Source: Candidatus Poribacteria bacterium (GTDB taxonomy: Bacteria; Poribacteria; WGA-4E; WGA-3G). From it: 64,000 nucleotides of DNA. Location: positions 62,001-126,000 of the forward strand of contig JAPPII010000022.1 in the NCBI GenBank assembly GCA_028820845.1, given 5' to 3'. A model generated the notes under the pieces. The model did not search any database, was not told where the DNA came from, and saw only the letters and a program-made list of their open reading frames with translations. Position 1 is the first letter of the stretch. The number at the start of each line of letters is the position of its first letter. This document shows, in pieces, positions 43,773 through 53,024 of the stretch. The position numbers and the translations under genes were made by a program.

Positions 43773-43800
43773 GTAGCCTGCAAGCGAAAACTTGCGCTAC
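43773..43800. repeat. GTAG...CTAC hairpin
   Basis: GTAG (43773-43776) and CTAC (43797-43800) bracket GCAAG-CGAAAA-CTTGC (43780-43795). It lies upstream of the sulfatase start and has feet at both ends. Confidence 0.65.
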
Positions 43801-43893
43801 AGAAGTCCTTTGTGATGTATGTGTTGGTGAGAATCAGCATATCAGTTTACGAGGAATAATTCAAGAGGAATGCTATAGACTTGATTAAATTCG

Positions 43894-43922
43894 TTTGACA
43901 CCCTTTCCGAAATGTGTTACGC
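43894..43922 (+). promoter_or_regulatory. Sigma-70 promoter for the FRG gene
   Basis: TTGACA (43894-43899) and TACGCT (43917-43922) with a 17-base spacer. It overlaps the apparent ORF start at 43912 and so supports ATG 43954. The segment AAATTCGTTTGA also occurs before the DUF433 gene at 48378-48389. Confidence 0.65.
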
Positions 43923-43953
43923 TTTTAGACAGCATCGCGATAAAGGAAGGCGA

Positions 43954-44691
43954 ATGGACAGAGAAAATCAAAACGAACCAAATACAGTTGATGAAATACT
44001 CCGGAAAATAGAAGCGAAAGCGAACACCGGGAATTATCTTTACCGCGGTGAGCCTGAACGCCATGAGGAAGAGCCTTATTTTGGTAAAGTTTCTTCAAAC
44101 TTCTATCGCGAGTTTTTGAAGGATGACGACTTTGATGTCTCGGCAAAATACTTTGATATAGAGGCATTCCAAGAAGTACTGTTGACCTCAGCTAATAGGT
44201 TTTCGCGTGAACCGATTAGCGAGCTTGAACGCTTATCTGAAATTCAACACTATGGCGGAAAAACAAACCTTATTGATTTCACAACGGATTATCTTATTGC
44301 ACTTTTCATGGCTTGTGATGGTTCCCGGAGTAAAGATGGTAGAGTTATATTGCAAAAAAAGGAACAAATAGATCCATACATTCAGGAATCTTATGAACCA
44401 ATAAATCGTGTTATTGCCCAGAAGAGCGTGTTTGTTCGACATCCAGATGGTTTTATTGAACCCAACGAGGACGATATTATCAATATTCCAGCTGATCTCA
44501 AGCAACCTATACTAATACACCTGCGAAATTCCCACGGTATATCTGTTGAAACTATTTACAACGATATCCATGGCTTTATCAAAGATCAAACCATCCGCAT
44601 AGAAGTCTACATGGCAATTTACAAAGGTCTAATCCAGGAGCAAAAAGGGAGTGTAGAAAATGGTGACTCCAACGCAGATGGCGCCTTATGA
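43954..44691 (+). CDS. FRG-domain protein
   Basis: A 245-residue protein. NYLYRGEPERHEEEPYFGKV contains the Phe/Tyr-Arg-Gly motif that names the FRG domain. LERLSEIQHYGGKTNLIDFTTDYLIALFMAC is the second typical block. FRG proteins are found in phage-defence and toxin contexts and their activity is not established in general. AAGGAAGG lies upstream of ATG 43954. The reading frame overlaps the next gene, a long TPR protein, by 32 bases, so both are coupled and likely act together. Confidence 0.88.
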   Translation: MDRENQNEPNTVDEILRKIEAKANTGNYLYRGEPERHEEEPYFGKVSSNFYREFLKDDDFDVSAKYFDIEAFQEVLLTSANRFSREPISELERLSEIQHYGGKTNLIDFTTDYLIALFMACDGSRSKDGRVILQKKEQIDPYIQESYEPINRVIAQKSVFVRHPDGFIEPNEDDIINIPADLKQPILIHLRNSHGISVETIYNDIHGFIKDQTIRIEVYMAIYKGLIQEQKGSVENGDSNADGAL

Positions 44692-46864
44692 AGAAGCTGT
44701 CAAGCACTATAGCAGAGCCATTGACTTGCGACCAAACTTCGCCTTATCTTACATCTACCGTGGTAATGTTTACCGTAAAATGGGCGAGTTTGACCTTGCC
44801 ATTAACGACTATACAGAAGCCATTTTCTGGACCCGCCAGCCTGCCAGGGCCTATCACGGTCGCGGTATGGCACACGGTGCTAAAGGGGACATTGACAAAG
44901 CAATTGAAGACTTCACGAAGGCAATCCAATACGAACCCGATCACCCCGAAGCGTATTACCATCGCGGCCACGCCTATAACAGCATAGGCGAAACTGATCT
45001 TGCTATTGCAGATTGTGATAGGTCGATACGGCTTAATCCTGATATTGCTGAAGCCTATCTCGTTCGAGGCAACGCTTACAGAGATAAAGATGAACTTGAT
45101 TTCGCTATTATGGATTATAGCAAGGCATTACGACTCAAGCCGAATTTTGCTGAGGTCTACGCTATTCGCGGTAATGCTTATAGCAGCAAGGGTGAAGGTG
45201 ATAAAGCTATTGCAGACTATAGCAAGGCGATAGAGTTGAGACCCAATTACTTGCCAGTCTATGTTATGAGAGGGCACATTCACTTACTTAAAGGCGATTT
45301 TGACTCCGCTATCGCAGACTGCCAAAAGTTAATAGAACTCGATCCGAATGCTGCTCATCCTTATGTCACCCGCGCAACTGCTCATAGTCTTAGGGGAGAT
45401 TTTGACTCCGCTATCGCAGATTGTGAAAAAGCGTTGGAACGCAATTCCAATGCTGCGGATGCACATCTGATTTTGGGTATGGCTTTCGACAACACAGGCG
45501 AAGTGAATTCGGCAATTGAAAGTTACACAAAAGCAATACAATTACACCCCAATTACCGCAATGCCTATTATGAACGAGGCAATGCGTACAGCAATAAAGG
45601 CGAATTTGACAACGCTATCGCGGACTATACGGAAGTAATTCGATATGTTCCAAATCACGCCGAGTGCTATTTTAATCGTGGTATTGCTTATAGCAGAAGA
45701 AAGGAATTTGATTTAGCCATTATAGATTATGCTACGGTTATTCAACTTCAACCGGATCATATTCCATCCTATATTAATCGTGGCATCGCTTATAGTAACA
45801 AAGGTGATTTCGACAATGCTATCGCGGATTATACAAGCGCGATACAAATTGATCCAAAATTTGCTGTGCCTTATCATAATCGCGGTAATGTTTACTTACT
45901 CAAAAGTGATTTTGACTCGGCGATTACGGATTACACCGTGGCTATACAACTTGATCCTAATGATGCAAGGACCTATGCCAGTCGGGGAGCAATTTACGGT
46001 ATTGTAGGAGAGGTAGACAAAGCGATTAACGACTGCACGAAGGCAATAGAACTTCGTCTCTATCATGCGGATATCTATTTCAATCGTGCTATTGGTTACA
46101 ATAGCGTGGGAAAACTTGATTTGGCTATCAAAGACTATACAAAAGTGATAGAGATCAATCCAGGGCATTTCAGAGCCTATGTTAATCGCGGTGTTACTTA
46201 TGGTGATATAGGTGAAGTGGATTTAGCGATTAATGACTTAAACAAGGCAATAAAACTGAATCCAGACAATGCTACAGCTTATAATAATATTGGCAATGTT
46301 TACGGCAACGAAGGGGATTTTGACTCGGCTATTGCGAATTATAGTAAGGCGATAGAATTGAATCCAAATGATCCAGCATTTTATCACAATCGCGGTCTGG
46401 CTTACTTCAGCAATAACGAGTTTAGTCGAGCACGCGAAGACTATACGAAAGTACTAAAATTAGATTCCGATTATGCACCAGCCTATTACAATCGCGCAAT
46501 GGCTTGGCTACACCAACAAGAATGGAAGAAAGCCAAAGCAAGCTTAACACAGGCAGCGGACAAAGGCATAGATATTACTGCTGTTTTTGGCGGCGACTAT
46601 CAAAGTGTTGCTAGCTTTGAAAAGCAAACTGGCGTTAAATTGCCAAAAGATATTGCTGCAATGTTAAGAGAGAAAAAGGAACAGATTTCCATTTCACCTA
46701 TAGAAGAAAATCCGTTTGGTTTTCAAAGCAAAATGGTATCGTATTCATCTGAAAGTTTTACAGGAATGTCTCTGCAACAACCAGAAAAACCTTCAACGCC
46801 ATCCATACCAGCTGGCTTGCTTCAACCTCAAAGTCAAAGATCGCCCAGCCTATTTGCCAGTTAA
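44660..46864 (+). CDS. TPR-repeat protein with about 18 tandem repeats
   Basis: A 734-residue protein made almost entirely of 34-residue tetratricopeptide repeats (for example AYYNRAMAWLHQQEWKKAKA and GDFDSAIADCEKALERNSNA), then a C-terminal tail that is rich in Pro, Ser and Gln. TPRs bind other proteins. Adjacent repeat units are very alike in DNA: GATTTTGACTCCGCTATCGC occurs at 45299 and again 102 bases later. GGGAG is about 8 bases upstream of ATG 44660. It overlaps the FRG gene, so the pair may form an effector plus scaffold. Composition is AT-richer than its neighbours. Confidence 0.85.
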   Translation: MVTPTQMAPYEEAVKHYSRAIDLRPNFALSYIYRGNVYRKMGEFDLAINDYTEAIFWTRQPARAYHGRGMAHGAKGDIDKAIEDFTKAIQYEPDHPEAYYHRGHAYNSIGETDLAIADCDRSIRLNPDIAEAYLVRGNAYRDKDELDFAIMDYSKALRLKPNFAEVYAIRGNAYSSKGEGDKAIADYSKAIELRPNYLPVYVMRGHIHLLKGDFDSAIADCQKLIELDPNAAHPYVTRATAHSLRGDFDSAIADCEKALERNSNAADAHLILGMAFDNTGEVNSAIESYTKAIQLHPNYRNAYYERGNAYSNKGEFDNAIADYTEVIRYVPNHAECYFNRGIAYSRRKEFDLAIIDYATVIQLQPDHIPSYINRGIAYSNKGDFDNAIADYTSAIQIDPKFAVPYHNRGNVYLLKSDFDSAITDYTVAIQLDPNDARTYASRGAIYGIVGEVDKAINDCTKAIELRLYHADIYFNRAIGYNSVGKLDLAIKDYTKVIEINPGHFRAYVNRGVTYGDIGEVDLAINDLNKAIKLNPDNATAYNNIGNVYGNEGDFDSAIANYSKAIELNPNDPAFYHNRGLAYFSNNEFSRAREDYTKVLKLDSDYAPAYYNRAMAWLHQQEWKKAKASLTQAADKGIDITAVFGGDYQSVASFEKQTGVKLPKDIAAMLREKKEQISISPIEENPFGFQSKMVSYSSESFTGMSLQQPEKPSTPSIPAGLLQPQSQRSPSLFAS

Positions 46865-46911
46865 AGTGTTAAAGTGAGTTAACTCCAGGTTTATTAATGT
46901 GGAGTCTCTTG

Positions 46912-48330
46912 ATGTCCCGTTCAACCGAAAAACGCCCCAATCTCGTCTATGTGTTCGCCGACCAACTCCGCTATCAGTCGTGTGGCTACGCCGGAGATAC
47001 CCGCGCACGGACACCTCATATCGACCAACTTGCAGCAGAGAGTGCAAATTTCTGCAACGCTGTCTCTGGGAGTCCGATGTGTGCACCCTATCGCGCTTCG
47101 CTCTTCACCGGAAAATATGCCAGTAGCACCGGTATGGCGATTAATGAACTCCGAATGAACCCAAATCACGACTGTTTTGGGCATGTCCTGCATCGCAACG
47201 GCTACCAGACGAGTTACATCGGAAAATGGCATCTATGGGCTAATCAATTGGGAAGGCACAACGATCCAAGGAATTCTTACATCCCACCCGGACCCTATCG
47301 ACTCGGTTTCGATGGAGAGTGGTCGGCATACAATTTTCATCATCTCTATTTCGATGCCTATTACCACAAGGACGCGCCTGAGAAAATCGTCCTTCCTGGA
47401 TATGAACCCGATGGGCAGACCGATTTGGCAATCGACTACCTACAACGCGCAGCAACAACAGATGATCCCTTCGCGCTTTTCCTCTCAATCGGAACACCAC
47501 ACGATCCATGGACACAAGACAATGTTCCAAATGAGGATTATGAGTTGTTCCGGGGTGTTGACTTCCCCTTACCGCTAAACTATCGAGACGAAAACGACCC
47601 CTATGGTGATACATGGGCGATTATGTCCGCCGCGGAACGCGCTAAACTCCCTGAGTGGATGCGCGTCTATTACGCGATGACCACCAATCTGGATCGGAAT
47701 GTTGGGCGGTTGCTCCGTGCAGTTGACGACTTAGGATTGCGTGACAACACAATTTTCGTCTTTACCTCCGACCACGGGGAGATGTTCGGCGCGCAAGGTC
47801 GCCGCGCCAAGAACATCTTTTATGAAGAGGCGGTACGGGTGCCGTTTCTGGTGCGATGGCAGGGACAGATTCCAGAAGCACACATCTCGGATGCATGCCT
47901 AAATACACCGGATATTATGCCGACGCTGCTCTCGATGATGGACCTCCCAATTCCAGCGGATGTTGAAGGCACGGATTTAAGCCGCGCCGCTTTTAATCAA
48001 TCGACGGACGAACCCGATGCAGCGTTTATGCAAGGCATGGGGTGTACGGCGAAATGGGAAGACGGTTATGAGTGGCGGGCGCTCCGCACGAAGCAGTATA
48101 CCTACGCCGTTCACCGTCCGGATAGGAGCGAGAAACTCTTTGATAACCTCGCCGACCCGTTCCAAACCCGTAACCTGATTGATGAACCCACAGCCACTGA
48201 ACTCCGAGAGCAATTCCGGGGAATGCTAAAACAGCGTATGGATACCCTCAACGACACCTTTGAGGCGTGTACGTGGTATCGCGATAATTGGACTGAAGAC
48301 CGAATTATCTTACGTACCGCTACATTATAG
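46912..48330 (+). CDS. Sulfatase
   Basis: A 472-residue sulfatase. NLVYVFADQLRYQS, the signature CAPYR at 57-61, GKWHLWANQ and FTSDHGEMFGAQGRRAKN define the active site. It has no clear signal peptide. GGAG lies seven bases before ATG 46912, so that start is preferred to ATG 46897. Substrate unknown. It stands between the TPR gene and a decayed toxin-antitoxin pair. Confidence 0.93.
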   Translation: MSRSTEKRPNLVYVFADQLRYQSCGYAGDTRARTPHIDQLAAESANFCNAVSGSPMCAPYRASLFTGKYASSTGMAINELRMNPNHDCFGHVLHRNGYQTSYIGKWHLWANQLGRHNDPRNSYIPPGPYRLGFDGEWSAYNFHHLYFDAYYHKDAPEKIVLPGYEPDGQTDLAIDYLQRAATTDDPFALFLSIGTPHDPWTQDNVPNEDYELFRGVDFPLPLNYRDENDPYGDTWAIMSAAERAKLPEWMRVYYAMTTNLDRNVGRLLRAVDDLGLRDNTIFVFTSDHGEMFGAQGRRAKNIFYEEAVRVPFLVRWQGQIPEAHISDACLNTPDIMPTLLSMMDLPIPADVEGTDLSRAAFNQSTDEPDAAFMQGMGCTAKWEDGYEWRALRTKQYTYAVHRPDRSEKLFDNLADPFQTRNLIDEPTATELREQFRGMLKQRMDTLNDTFEACTWYRDNWTEDRIILRTATL

Positions 48331-48384
48331 ACATATCACCAGAAACTTTAGGAGAAGTCTGTAAGCGGACTAAATCAAATTCGT

Positions 48385-48414
48385 TTGAAATCCTCTCAAT
48401 AAACCTGTTATGAT
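48385..48414 (+). promoter_or_regulatory. Possible sigma-70 promoter of the DUF433 gene
   Basis: TTGAAA (48385-48390) and TATGAT (48409-48414) with an 18-base spacer. AAATTCGTTTGA just upstream recurs at the FRG promoter. The ATG is 25 bases downstream of the -10. Confidence 0.6.
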
Positions 48415-48438
48415 TAAAAGAAAAAGGAGATAGATGCT

Positions 48439-48651
48439 ATGGATAGAATCACTTTTAATTCTGATCAGTGTGGGGGCCGTCCTTGTATTCGCGGTATGCG
48501 GATTCGGGTAACAGATGTCTTAGATTTGTTGGCGAGCGGTCTCTCTTTTCAGGAAATTCTTGATGAAATGCCAGCCTTGGAATACGAAGACATCGTCGCT
48601 TGTCTCCAATTCGCCTCACGCAAAATTAACCATCCTGTAATTGCTGCATGA
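48439..48651 (+). CDS. DUF433-type antitoxin
   Basis: A 70-residue protein. DQCGGRPCIRGMRIRVTDVLDLLASGLSFQEIL is the DUF433 family signature, a VapB-like antitoxin that represses its own operon and neutralises a PIN-like DUF5615 toxin. AAAGGAG is about 8 bases upstream of ATG. The TGA overlaps the ATG of the downstream toxin remnant (ATGA at 48648-48651). The toxin is cut short, so the antitoxin may be an orphan. Confidence 0.88.
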   Translation: MDRITFNSDQCGGRPCIRGMRIRVTDVLDLLASGLSFQEILDEMPALEYEDIVACLQFASRKINHPVIAA

Positions 48652-48749
48652 AGTTTTGGATCGACGGGCAACTTTCTCCTGCACTCGCCCCTTGGCTCAA
48701 GGACACCTTACGTCTTAAACCCAGCCGCTGCGCCCCGTTTATGATATAG
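48648..48749 (+). pseudogene. DUF5615/PIN-like toxin, N-terminal remnant
   Basis: A 33-codon ORF reads MKFWIDGQLSPALAPWLKDT, then departs (LRLKPSRCAPFMI) and stops. The start is the usual N-terminus of DUF5615 PIN-like toxins (about 110 residues). The DNA after about 48710 belongs to the 3' end of the minus-strand PhyH-HEAT gene, whose stop is at 48739, so a rearrangement removed the toxin. It overlaps the antitoxin by four bases. Confidence 0.75.
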
Positions 48750-50388
48750 ATTTCTTCACATAGTTAAACCAGCGCGCAGTCCGCAGGAACGGCACGAGTG
48801 CCTGTAACGCTTCAGCAGTCCCAATCCGACTCAATGCTTCGGAGGAAAAACCACGCACGTATGCCGAATCACTCAGCAATGCCTCGCGCAACGCCGGAAC
48901 CGCTTCAGTCGCATCCGGTCCGATACGGGTCAATGCTTGTGCCGCGAAGAACGCTAAATCCGTATCTTCGCGATCTGCCAGAACCCGTACCAACGCCGGA
49001 ACCGTTTTCGACACGGGGACTTTAATCATACCCAATGCCGAGGTTGCATGCCGCCGCACCTCTTCCGATTCATCTGTCAGCAACGCAATAAGCCCATCAA
49101 CTGCCTCTGCTGCAACTGGACCCATTTCACCCAACGCATAAACCGTTGACGCGCGGACGTTCTCGCGTTCATCTTTCAATGCGGCTATGAGTGCAGGCAC
49201 CCCTGATGCACCAATCGCTGCGAGTCCGTGCGCTGGGTCGCAGATGTGGAGAATCGGCTCCATCTCAAACGCCTCTTTTTCTGAATCAAGCGCGTCGATG
49301 AGGGGTTCGACAGCTGGTTTTCCAATCGCACCGAGCGCATAGATGGCGTTCCGCCGTACCGGTTCGTAACTATCGTTGAGCGCATCAACGAGCGCAGGGA
49401 TCGCCTCAGCAGCATCTATGCCTCCGATAAAGCCCAATTCGCTGGCGGCCTTCATACGGACATTTGGATCGTCTGCCTTCAACGCCGCAACTGCTGACGC
49501 TATATCCATTGTCGTGTCTGGACGGTCAGTTTCATACAAATCCGTCTTTCCGTACATCCAATTCCACATATAGGTCCAGAGAATCTCTGCATCGTAAGGG
49601 ACATGGTTGATTTCAGGCGGTTGCCAGATGGAGGTTTTACTATTCCATGAAGGTGCCGTCGGCTGTTCCGTACGCATAAACACGAATTTCATACCGTACC
49701 GGTTCAGCGAGACGTAGTTCTGGAGGAATGAATGCACCATATCGAAGTGCATAATCCATACCGTACCGAGTTCACCGGACATCGGGACGAGATTTCGATT
49801 CAGGAAATCCTCAGAGAGCAGTCGCGTCCCATTTCCGCCTTCAGCGTGCATTTCGTGCCGCTCGCGTTCACCCTCCAGCATAAATTCTCGGATGTACTGC
49901 GTCCCCGGAATGATACACGTCGGCCCCTGCTCCGCAAGACAGGGCTGCGGATAGTAGAAAAGGATCGCCCAACGCGGCGTTCGATGCCGTGGGCGTTTTC
50001 CACCGGCGTGTCCATCTTTATGGAGCGGCATCATCAACCGTTCCTCGCCATTCTCTTTCCCAGTTGGTGTGCTTCCGGCGAAATTGGGATGGCAGTGCCG
50101 ATGCGGATGCATGACATACCCATTCCCCAAAATACTCGTAAGCGCGCCCCGTACTTCTGGAGATTCCAAAACTATCTGAAGTTCCGGGACCAAAGGTAGA
50201 ATGTTATTGAGTGGGTTATGCTGCCTATCGCCTCGAAAATCCGTCGTGCCAGCGAAGAGTTCATCCGTTTTATCATAGATGGTTTCATGGATGTGCGTCG
50301 GTACGTCGGCAGTAACATTGACATATCCATTCACAATGAAATGGCGAATGTCTTCATCGTTTAGAAGTTGCTGTTTAACTGTTGTCAT
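48739..50388 (-). CDS. PhyH dioxygenase fused to HEAT repeats
   Basis: A 549-residue two-domain protein. The N-terminal 290 residues are PhyH-like: MMPLHKDGHAGG gives H-x-D, and CLAEQGPTCIIPGTQYI the core. C-terminal residues about 300-545 are HEAT/Armadillo-type repeats: AIPALVDALNDSYEPVRRNAIYALGAIG, PALIAALKDERENVRASTVYALGEMG and similar. HEAT repeats mediate protein binding, so this enzyme may be recruited to a partner or act on a protein. The start at 50388 follows AAAGGGCGT. The substrate is unknown; the fusion is uncommon in my knowledge. Confidence 0.88.
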   Translation of the reverse strand: MTTVKQQLLNDEDIRHFIVNGYVNVTADVPTHIHETIYDKTDELFAGTTDFRGDRQHNPLNNILPLVPELQIVLESPEVRGALTSILGNGYVMHPHRHCHPNFAGSTPTGKENGEERLMMPLHKDGHAGGKRPRHRTPRWAILFYYPQPCLAEQGPTCIIPGTQYIREFMLEGERERHEMHAEGGNGTRLLSEDFLNRNLVPMSGELGTVWIMHFDMVHSFLQNYVSLNRYGMKFVFMRTEQPTAPSWNSKTSIWQPPEINHVPYDAEILWTYMWNWMYGKTDLYETDRPDTTMDIASAVAALKADDPNVRMKAASELGFIGGIDAAEAIPALVDALNDSYEPVRRNAIYALGAIGKPAVEPLIDALDSEKEAFEMEPILHICDPAHGLAAIGASGVPALIAALKDERENVRASTVYALGEMGPVAAEAVDGLIALLTDESEEVRRHATSALGMIKVPVSKTVPALVRVLADREDTDLAFFAAQALTRIGPDATEAVPALREALLSDSAYVRGFSSEALSRIGTAEALQALVPFLRTARWFNYVKKSIS

Positions 50389-50409
50389 ACGCCCTTTTTC
50401 TCTCAATTT

Positions 50410-50466
50410 CTTTTTGATCGTTTAATGGGTATTGGCTATCCGCTAATCACTAACCGCTAATTGCCA
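50410..50466. repeat. Intergenic GGCTATCCGCTAA repeats
   Basis: GGCTATCCGCTAATCACTAACCGCTAATTGCC lies between two minus-strand genes. It belongs to the same degenerate family as other TAGC/GCTA-rich spaces, for example 31886-31903 and 59750-59829. Confidence 0.4.
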
Positions 50467-50467
50467 C

Positions 50468-51433
50468 TTAATACCACGCTGCTTTGTTGACGACATTTTG
50501 CAACGGCGCACCTTCAGCGAACCGACGGGCATTTTCCAGAAGCACCTCAAATCGCCGTTCAGGAAGGTTCTCTGCGTCTTTTACAGCGATATGTGGCGTT
50601 ATTAACACATTGGGCAACTGCCACAATCGACTGTCCGCAGGTAGCGGTTCAACTTCAAATACGTCCAAACCACAACCCGCAATGGCCCCTTGTTCAAGTG
50701 CTGCAATAAGGTCGGCAAGTTTTATCGTCTTACCGCGTCCGATATTAACAAAGTACGCTGTGTTTTTCATCAAGGCGAAACGGTCTTTATGCCACATCCC
50801 TTCCGTGTCAGGTGTATGCGGTGTTGTCGCTATCACAAAGTCAGCGCGCGGAAGGAGCGAATCTAACGCTGCGGGTTCGTGTTTCTCGACAAAAGGCACC
50901 TCGTATTCCCACCTTGGATCAACACCGATAACCTCCATCCCGAATTCGTTGCAGAGTCGAGCGGTTTCGTGCCCGATACCACCGACCCCAACAATCAATG
51001 CAGTCGCTTCCGCGAGGTCAATGTAGCCATGTTTACGTGCGTCCTTATCCCAGATCCCCTCGCGTTGTGCATCCATGTAGTAGGGCAGCCCTCGCGAAAG
51101 CGCAAGCACAAACATCATGATGTGATGTGCGATATGGTCGTTGTAGATACCGCGTGGATTACAGGCGACGACTGGATGCTCAATCAGTGCGGGATAGTAG
51201 AAGCCCGGGAAAGGACCTGCCGCAGGATTCTGCAACCATCGCAGATTTTTCGCCAACGGCAATTGCTCCGGCGACACCCAACCGTAGACAGCATCTGCAT
51301 CGGGGAGGTGTTCGGCTACCGCGTTGTCTGTCTCCGGCAGGACAACGGTGTATACAGGCAATTCGTTCTGCAGGCGTTCAGCCCATTCGTGTAATTCGGC
51401 GTTCTGTGGTGGCATGATAATAAGTTTTGGCAC
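50468..51433 (-). CDS. D-2-hydroxyacid dehydrogenase family protein
   Basis: A 321-residue NAD(P)-dependent dehydrogenase. VGVGGIGHETARLCNEFGMEVIGVDPR is the Rossmann loop, NIGRGKTIK carries the catalytic Arg, DVFEVEPLP the Glu and TPHIA the His. It reduces 2-keto acids or oxidises D-2-hydroxy acids in the cytoplasm. The substrate cannot be deduced. Minus strand, about 80 bases 5' of the PhyH-HEAT gene with repeats between, so a common transcript is possible. Confidence 0.92.
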   Translation of the reverse strand: MPKLIIMPPQNAELHEWAERLQNELPVYTVVLPETDNAVAEHLPDADAVYGWVSPEQLPLAKNLRWLQNPAAGPFPGFYYPALIEHPVVACNPRGIYNDHIAHHIMMFVLALSRGLPYYMDAQREGIWDKDARKHGYIDLAEATALIVGVGGIGHETARLCNEFGMEVIGVDPRWEYEVPFVEKHEPAALDSLLPRADFVIATTPHTPDTEGMWHKDRFALMKNTAYFVNIGRGKTIKLADLIAALEQGAIAGCGLDVFEVEPLPADSRLWQLPNVLITPHIAVKDAENLPERRFEVLLENARRFAEGAPLQNVVNKAAWY

Positions 51434-51519
51434 GGGTTCTGTTCCTCTCTGTAATTTTTATGTCTAAGATGCGCCTATTTTAGCATAGGGTCATCGGAAA
51501 ATCAAGACTTGTTAAAAAC

Positions 51520-51547
51520 TTGATTTTCTGCTGGATTTTGCTATAAT
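51520..51547 (+). promoter_or_regulatory. Sigma-70 promoter of the XPB-Bax1 operon
   Basis: TTGATT (51520-51525) and exact TATAAT (51542-51547), 16-base spacer. The ATG at 51601 is 54 bases downstream of the -10. Confidence 0.7.
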
Positions 51548-51600
51548 AGAAATGTTGATAAATGCTGAAATACTTCAACTCAAAACCTTAAGAAAATTTT

Positions 51601-52989
51601 ATGTCTGCACCAGTAAAAATCAACTTCGACAAAGGCACCCTCATCCTTCAGGATGTTCCGAAGGATATCCAATTACATCTGCCTGACCTCCGATGGGACG
51701 AGCGGACACTCACCTTCCGAGCACCCGCGTATCGCTATCGACATATCGTTTCCCAATTGCGCGCACACAATATCCCCTATCAAGACACAGCACGACAGTT
51801 CACAGTCGAACCCTTCACGTTCCAAAAAGAGATGACACCGTACCCTTACCAGACCGAAGCCGTTGATGCATGGCACGCCAACGGCAAACGCGGTGTGATC
51901 AGTCTACCGACAGGCGCAGGAAAAACCTTCATTGCAATCCTGCTCATCGCCGATACACAACGTCCCACACTCGTGCATGTTCCGACAATCGACCTGATGC
52001 ACCAATGGTATACTGTCTTGAAAGAGCATTTCGGACAAGAGGTAGGACTTTACGGCGGCGGCGAACATGAATTGCGGGATCTCACTGTGACGACCTATCA
52101 ATCCGCTGTCATGCACGCCCCTCACTACGGAAATCGATTCGGTTTCGCCATTTTCGACGAATGCCATCATCTCCCCGGAGACCAGTATCAATACGCCGCA
52201 ATCAGCAGCATCGCTCCCTTTCGGTTGGGATTGACAGCCACGCCCGAACGCGTTGATGGGAAAGAGAGTCGGCTCTACGCACTCCTCGGCGAGTGCTGCT
52301 ATGAAGCAAAGGTGCAGGAACTTTCCGGGAAGACGCTTTCTGAGTACCGCGTTGTGACTATAGCAGTCGAGATGGAAGACACAGAACGCGTCCAATACGA
52401 GGAAGCGCGCCGCACCTACTTAGGCTTTCTCAAACGGTTGAAAATCAATATGGGTACCCCGCGCGGATGGCATACCTTTCTCTGGAGAGCCTCGCAAACC
52501 GATGAAGGACGCGCTGCTTTCAAGGCATACCTCACCCAAAAGCAGCTCAGTTTTGCCTCTACCACGAAACAGGAATGGGTCTGGAAACTGATTCAGAGAC
52601 ACCGCGGTGATCGGATTCTCATCTTTACACAGGATAACGACACAGCCTACCAACTCGGCACGCGTTTCTTTCTACCAGTCCTCACACATCAGACAAAACT
52701 CAAAGAACGGAACGCCTTTTTAAACGGATTTCGAGATGGCACCTATTCCATCTTGGTCACCTCGAAAGTGCTGAACGAGGGTGTAGATGTCCCAGAAGCG
52801 AATGTCGCTATCATCGTTTCAGGGAGCGGGAGCGTACGGGAACACGTACAGCGGTTAGGACGTATCCTCCGCAAACGCGAGGGCAAACAGGCAGTGCTTT
52901 ACGAACTCATCTCCAAACAGACAGGCGAACATTTTGTCAACAAACGGCGGAGACAACACCACGCCTATCAAGGTAGGGCGGGTTTGTAA
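51601..52989 (+). CDS. XPB/Rad25-like DNA helicase
   Basis: A 462-residue SF2 helicase. An N-terminal damage-recognition-like region (residues 1-80) is followed by PYQTEAVDAW (Q motif), SLPTGAGKTFIA (Walker A), IFDECHH (DEAH-like), GLTATPERVDG (motif III), and QRLGRILRKREGK (motif VI). Archaeal and some bacterial XPB proteins of this length unwind DNA in nucleotide excision repair-like pathways. The partner Bax1-like nuclease follows at 53025. The start ATG 51601 lies 54 bases from a TATAAT box. It is expected to act on damaged DNA. Confidence 0.88.
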   Translation: MSAPVKINFDKGTLILQDVPKDIQLHLPDLRWDERTLTFRAPAYRYRHIVSQLRAHNIPYQDTARQFTVEPFTFQKEMTPYPYQTEAVDAWHANGKRGVISLPTGAGKTFIAILLIADTQRPTLVHVPTIDLMHQWYTVLKEHFGQEVGLYGGGEHELRDLTVTTYQSAVMHAPHYGNRFGFAIFDECHHLPGDQYQYAAISSIAPFRLGLTATPERVDGKESRLYALLGECCYEAKVQELSGKTLSEYRVVTIAVEMEDTERVQYEEARRTYLGFLKRLKINMGTPRGWHTFLWRASQTDEGRAAFKAYLTQKQLSFASTTKQEWVWKLIQRHRGDRILIFTQDNDTAYQLGTRFFLPVLTHQTKLKERNAFLNGFRDGTYSILVTSKVLNEGVDVPEANVAIIVSGSGSVREHVQRLGRILRKREGKQAVLYELISKQTGEHFVNKRRRQHHAYQGRAGL

Positions 52990-53024
52990 CCCCGACCTTT
53001 CTTAGCATCTATTTCTAAAATACC

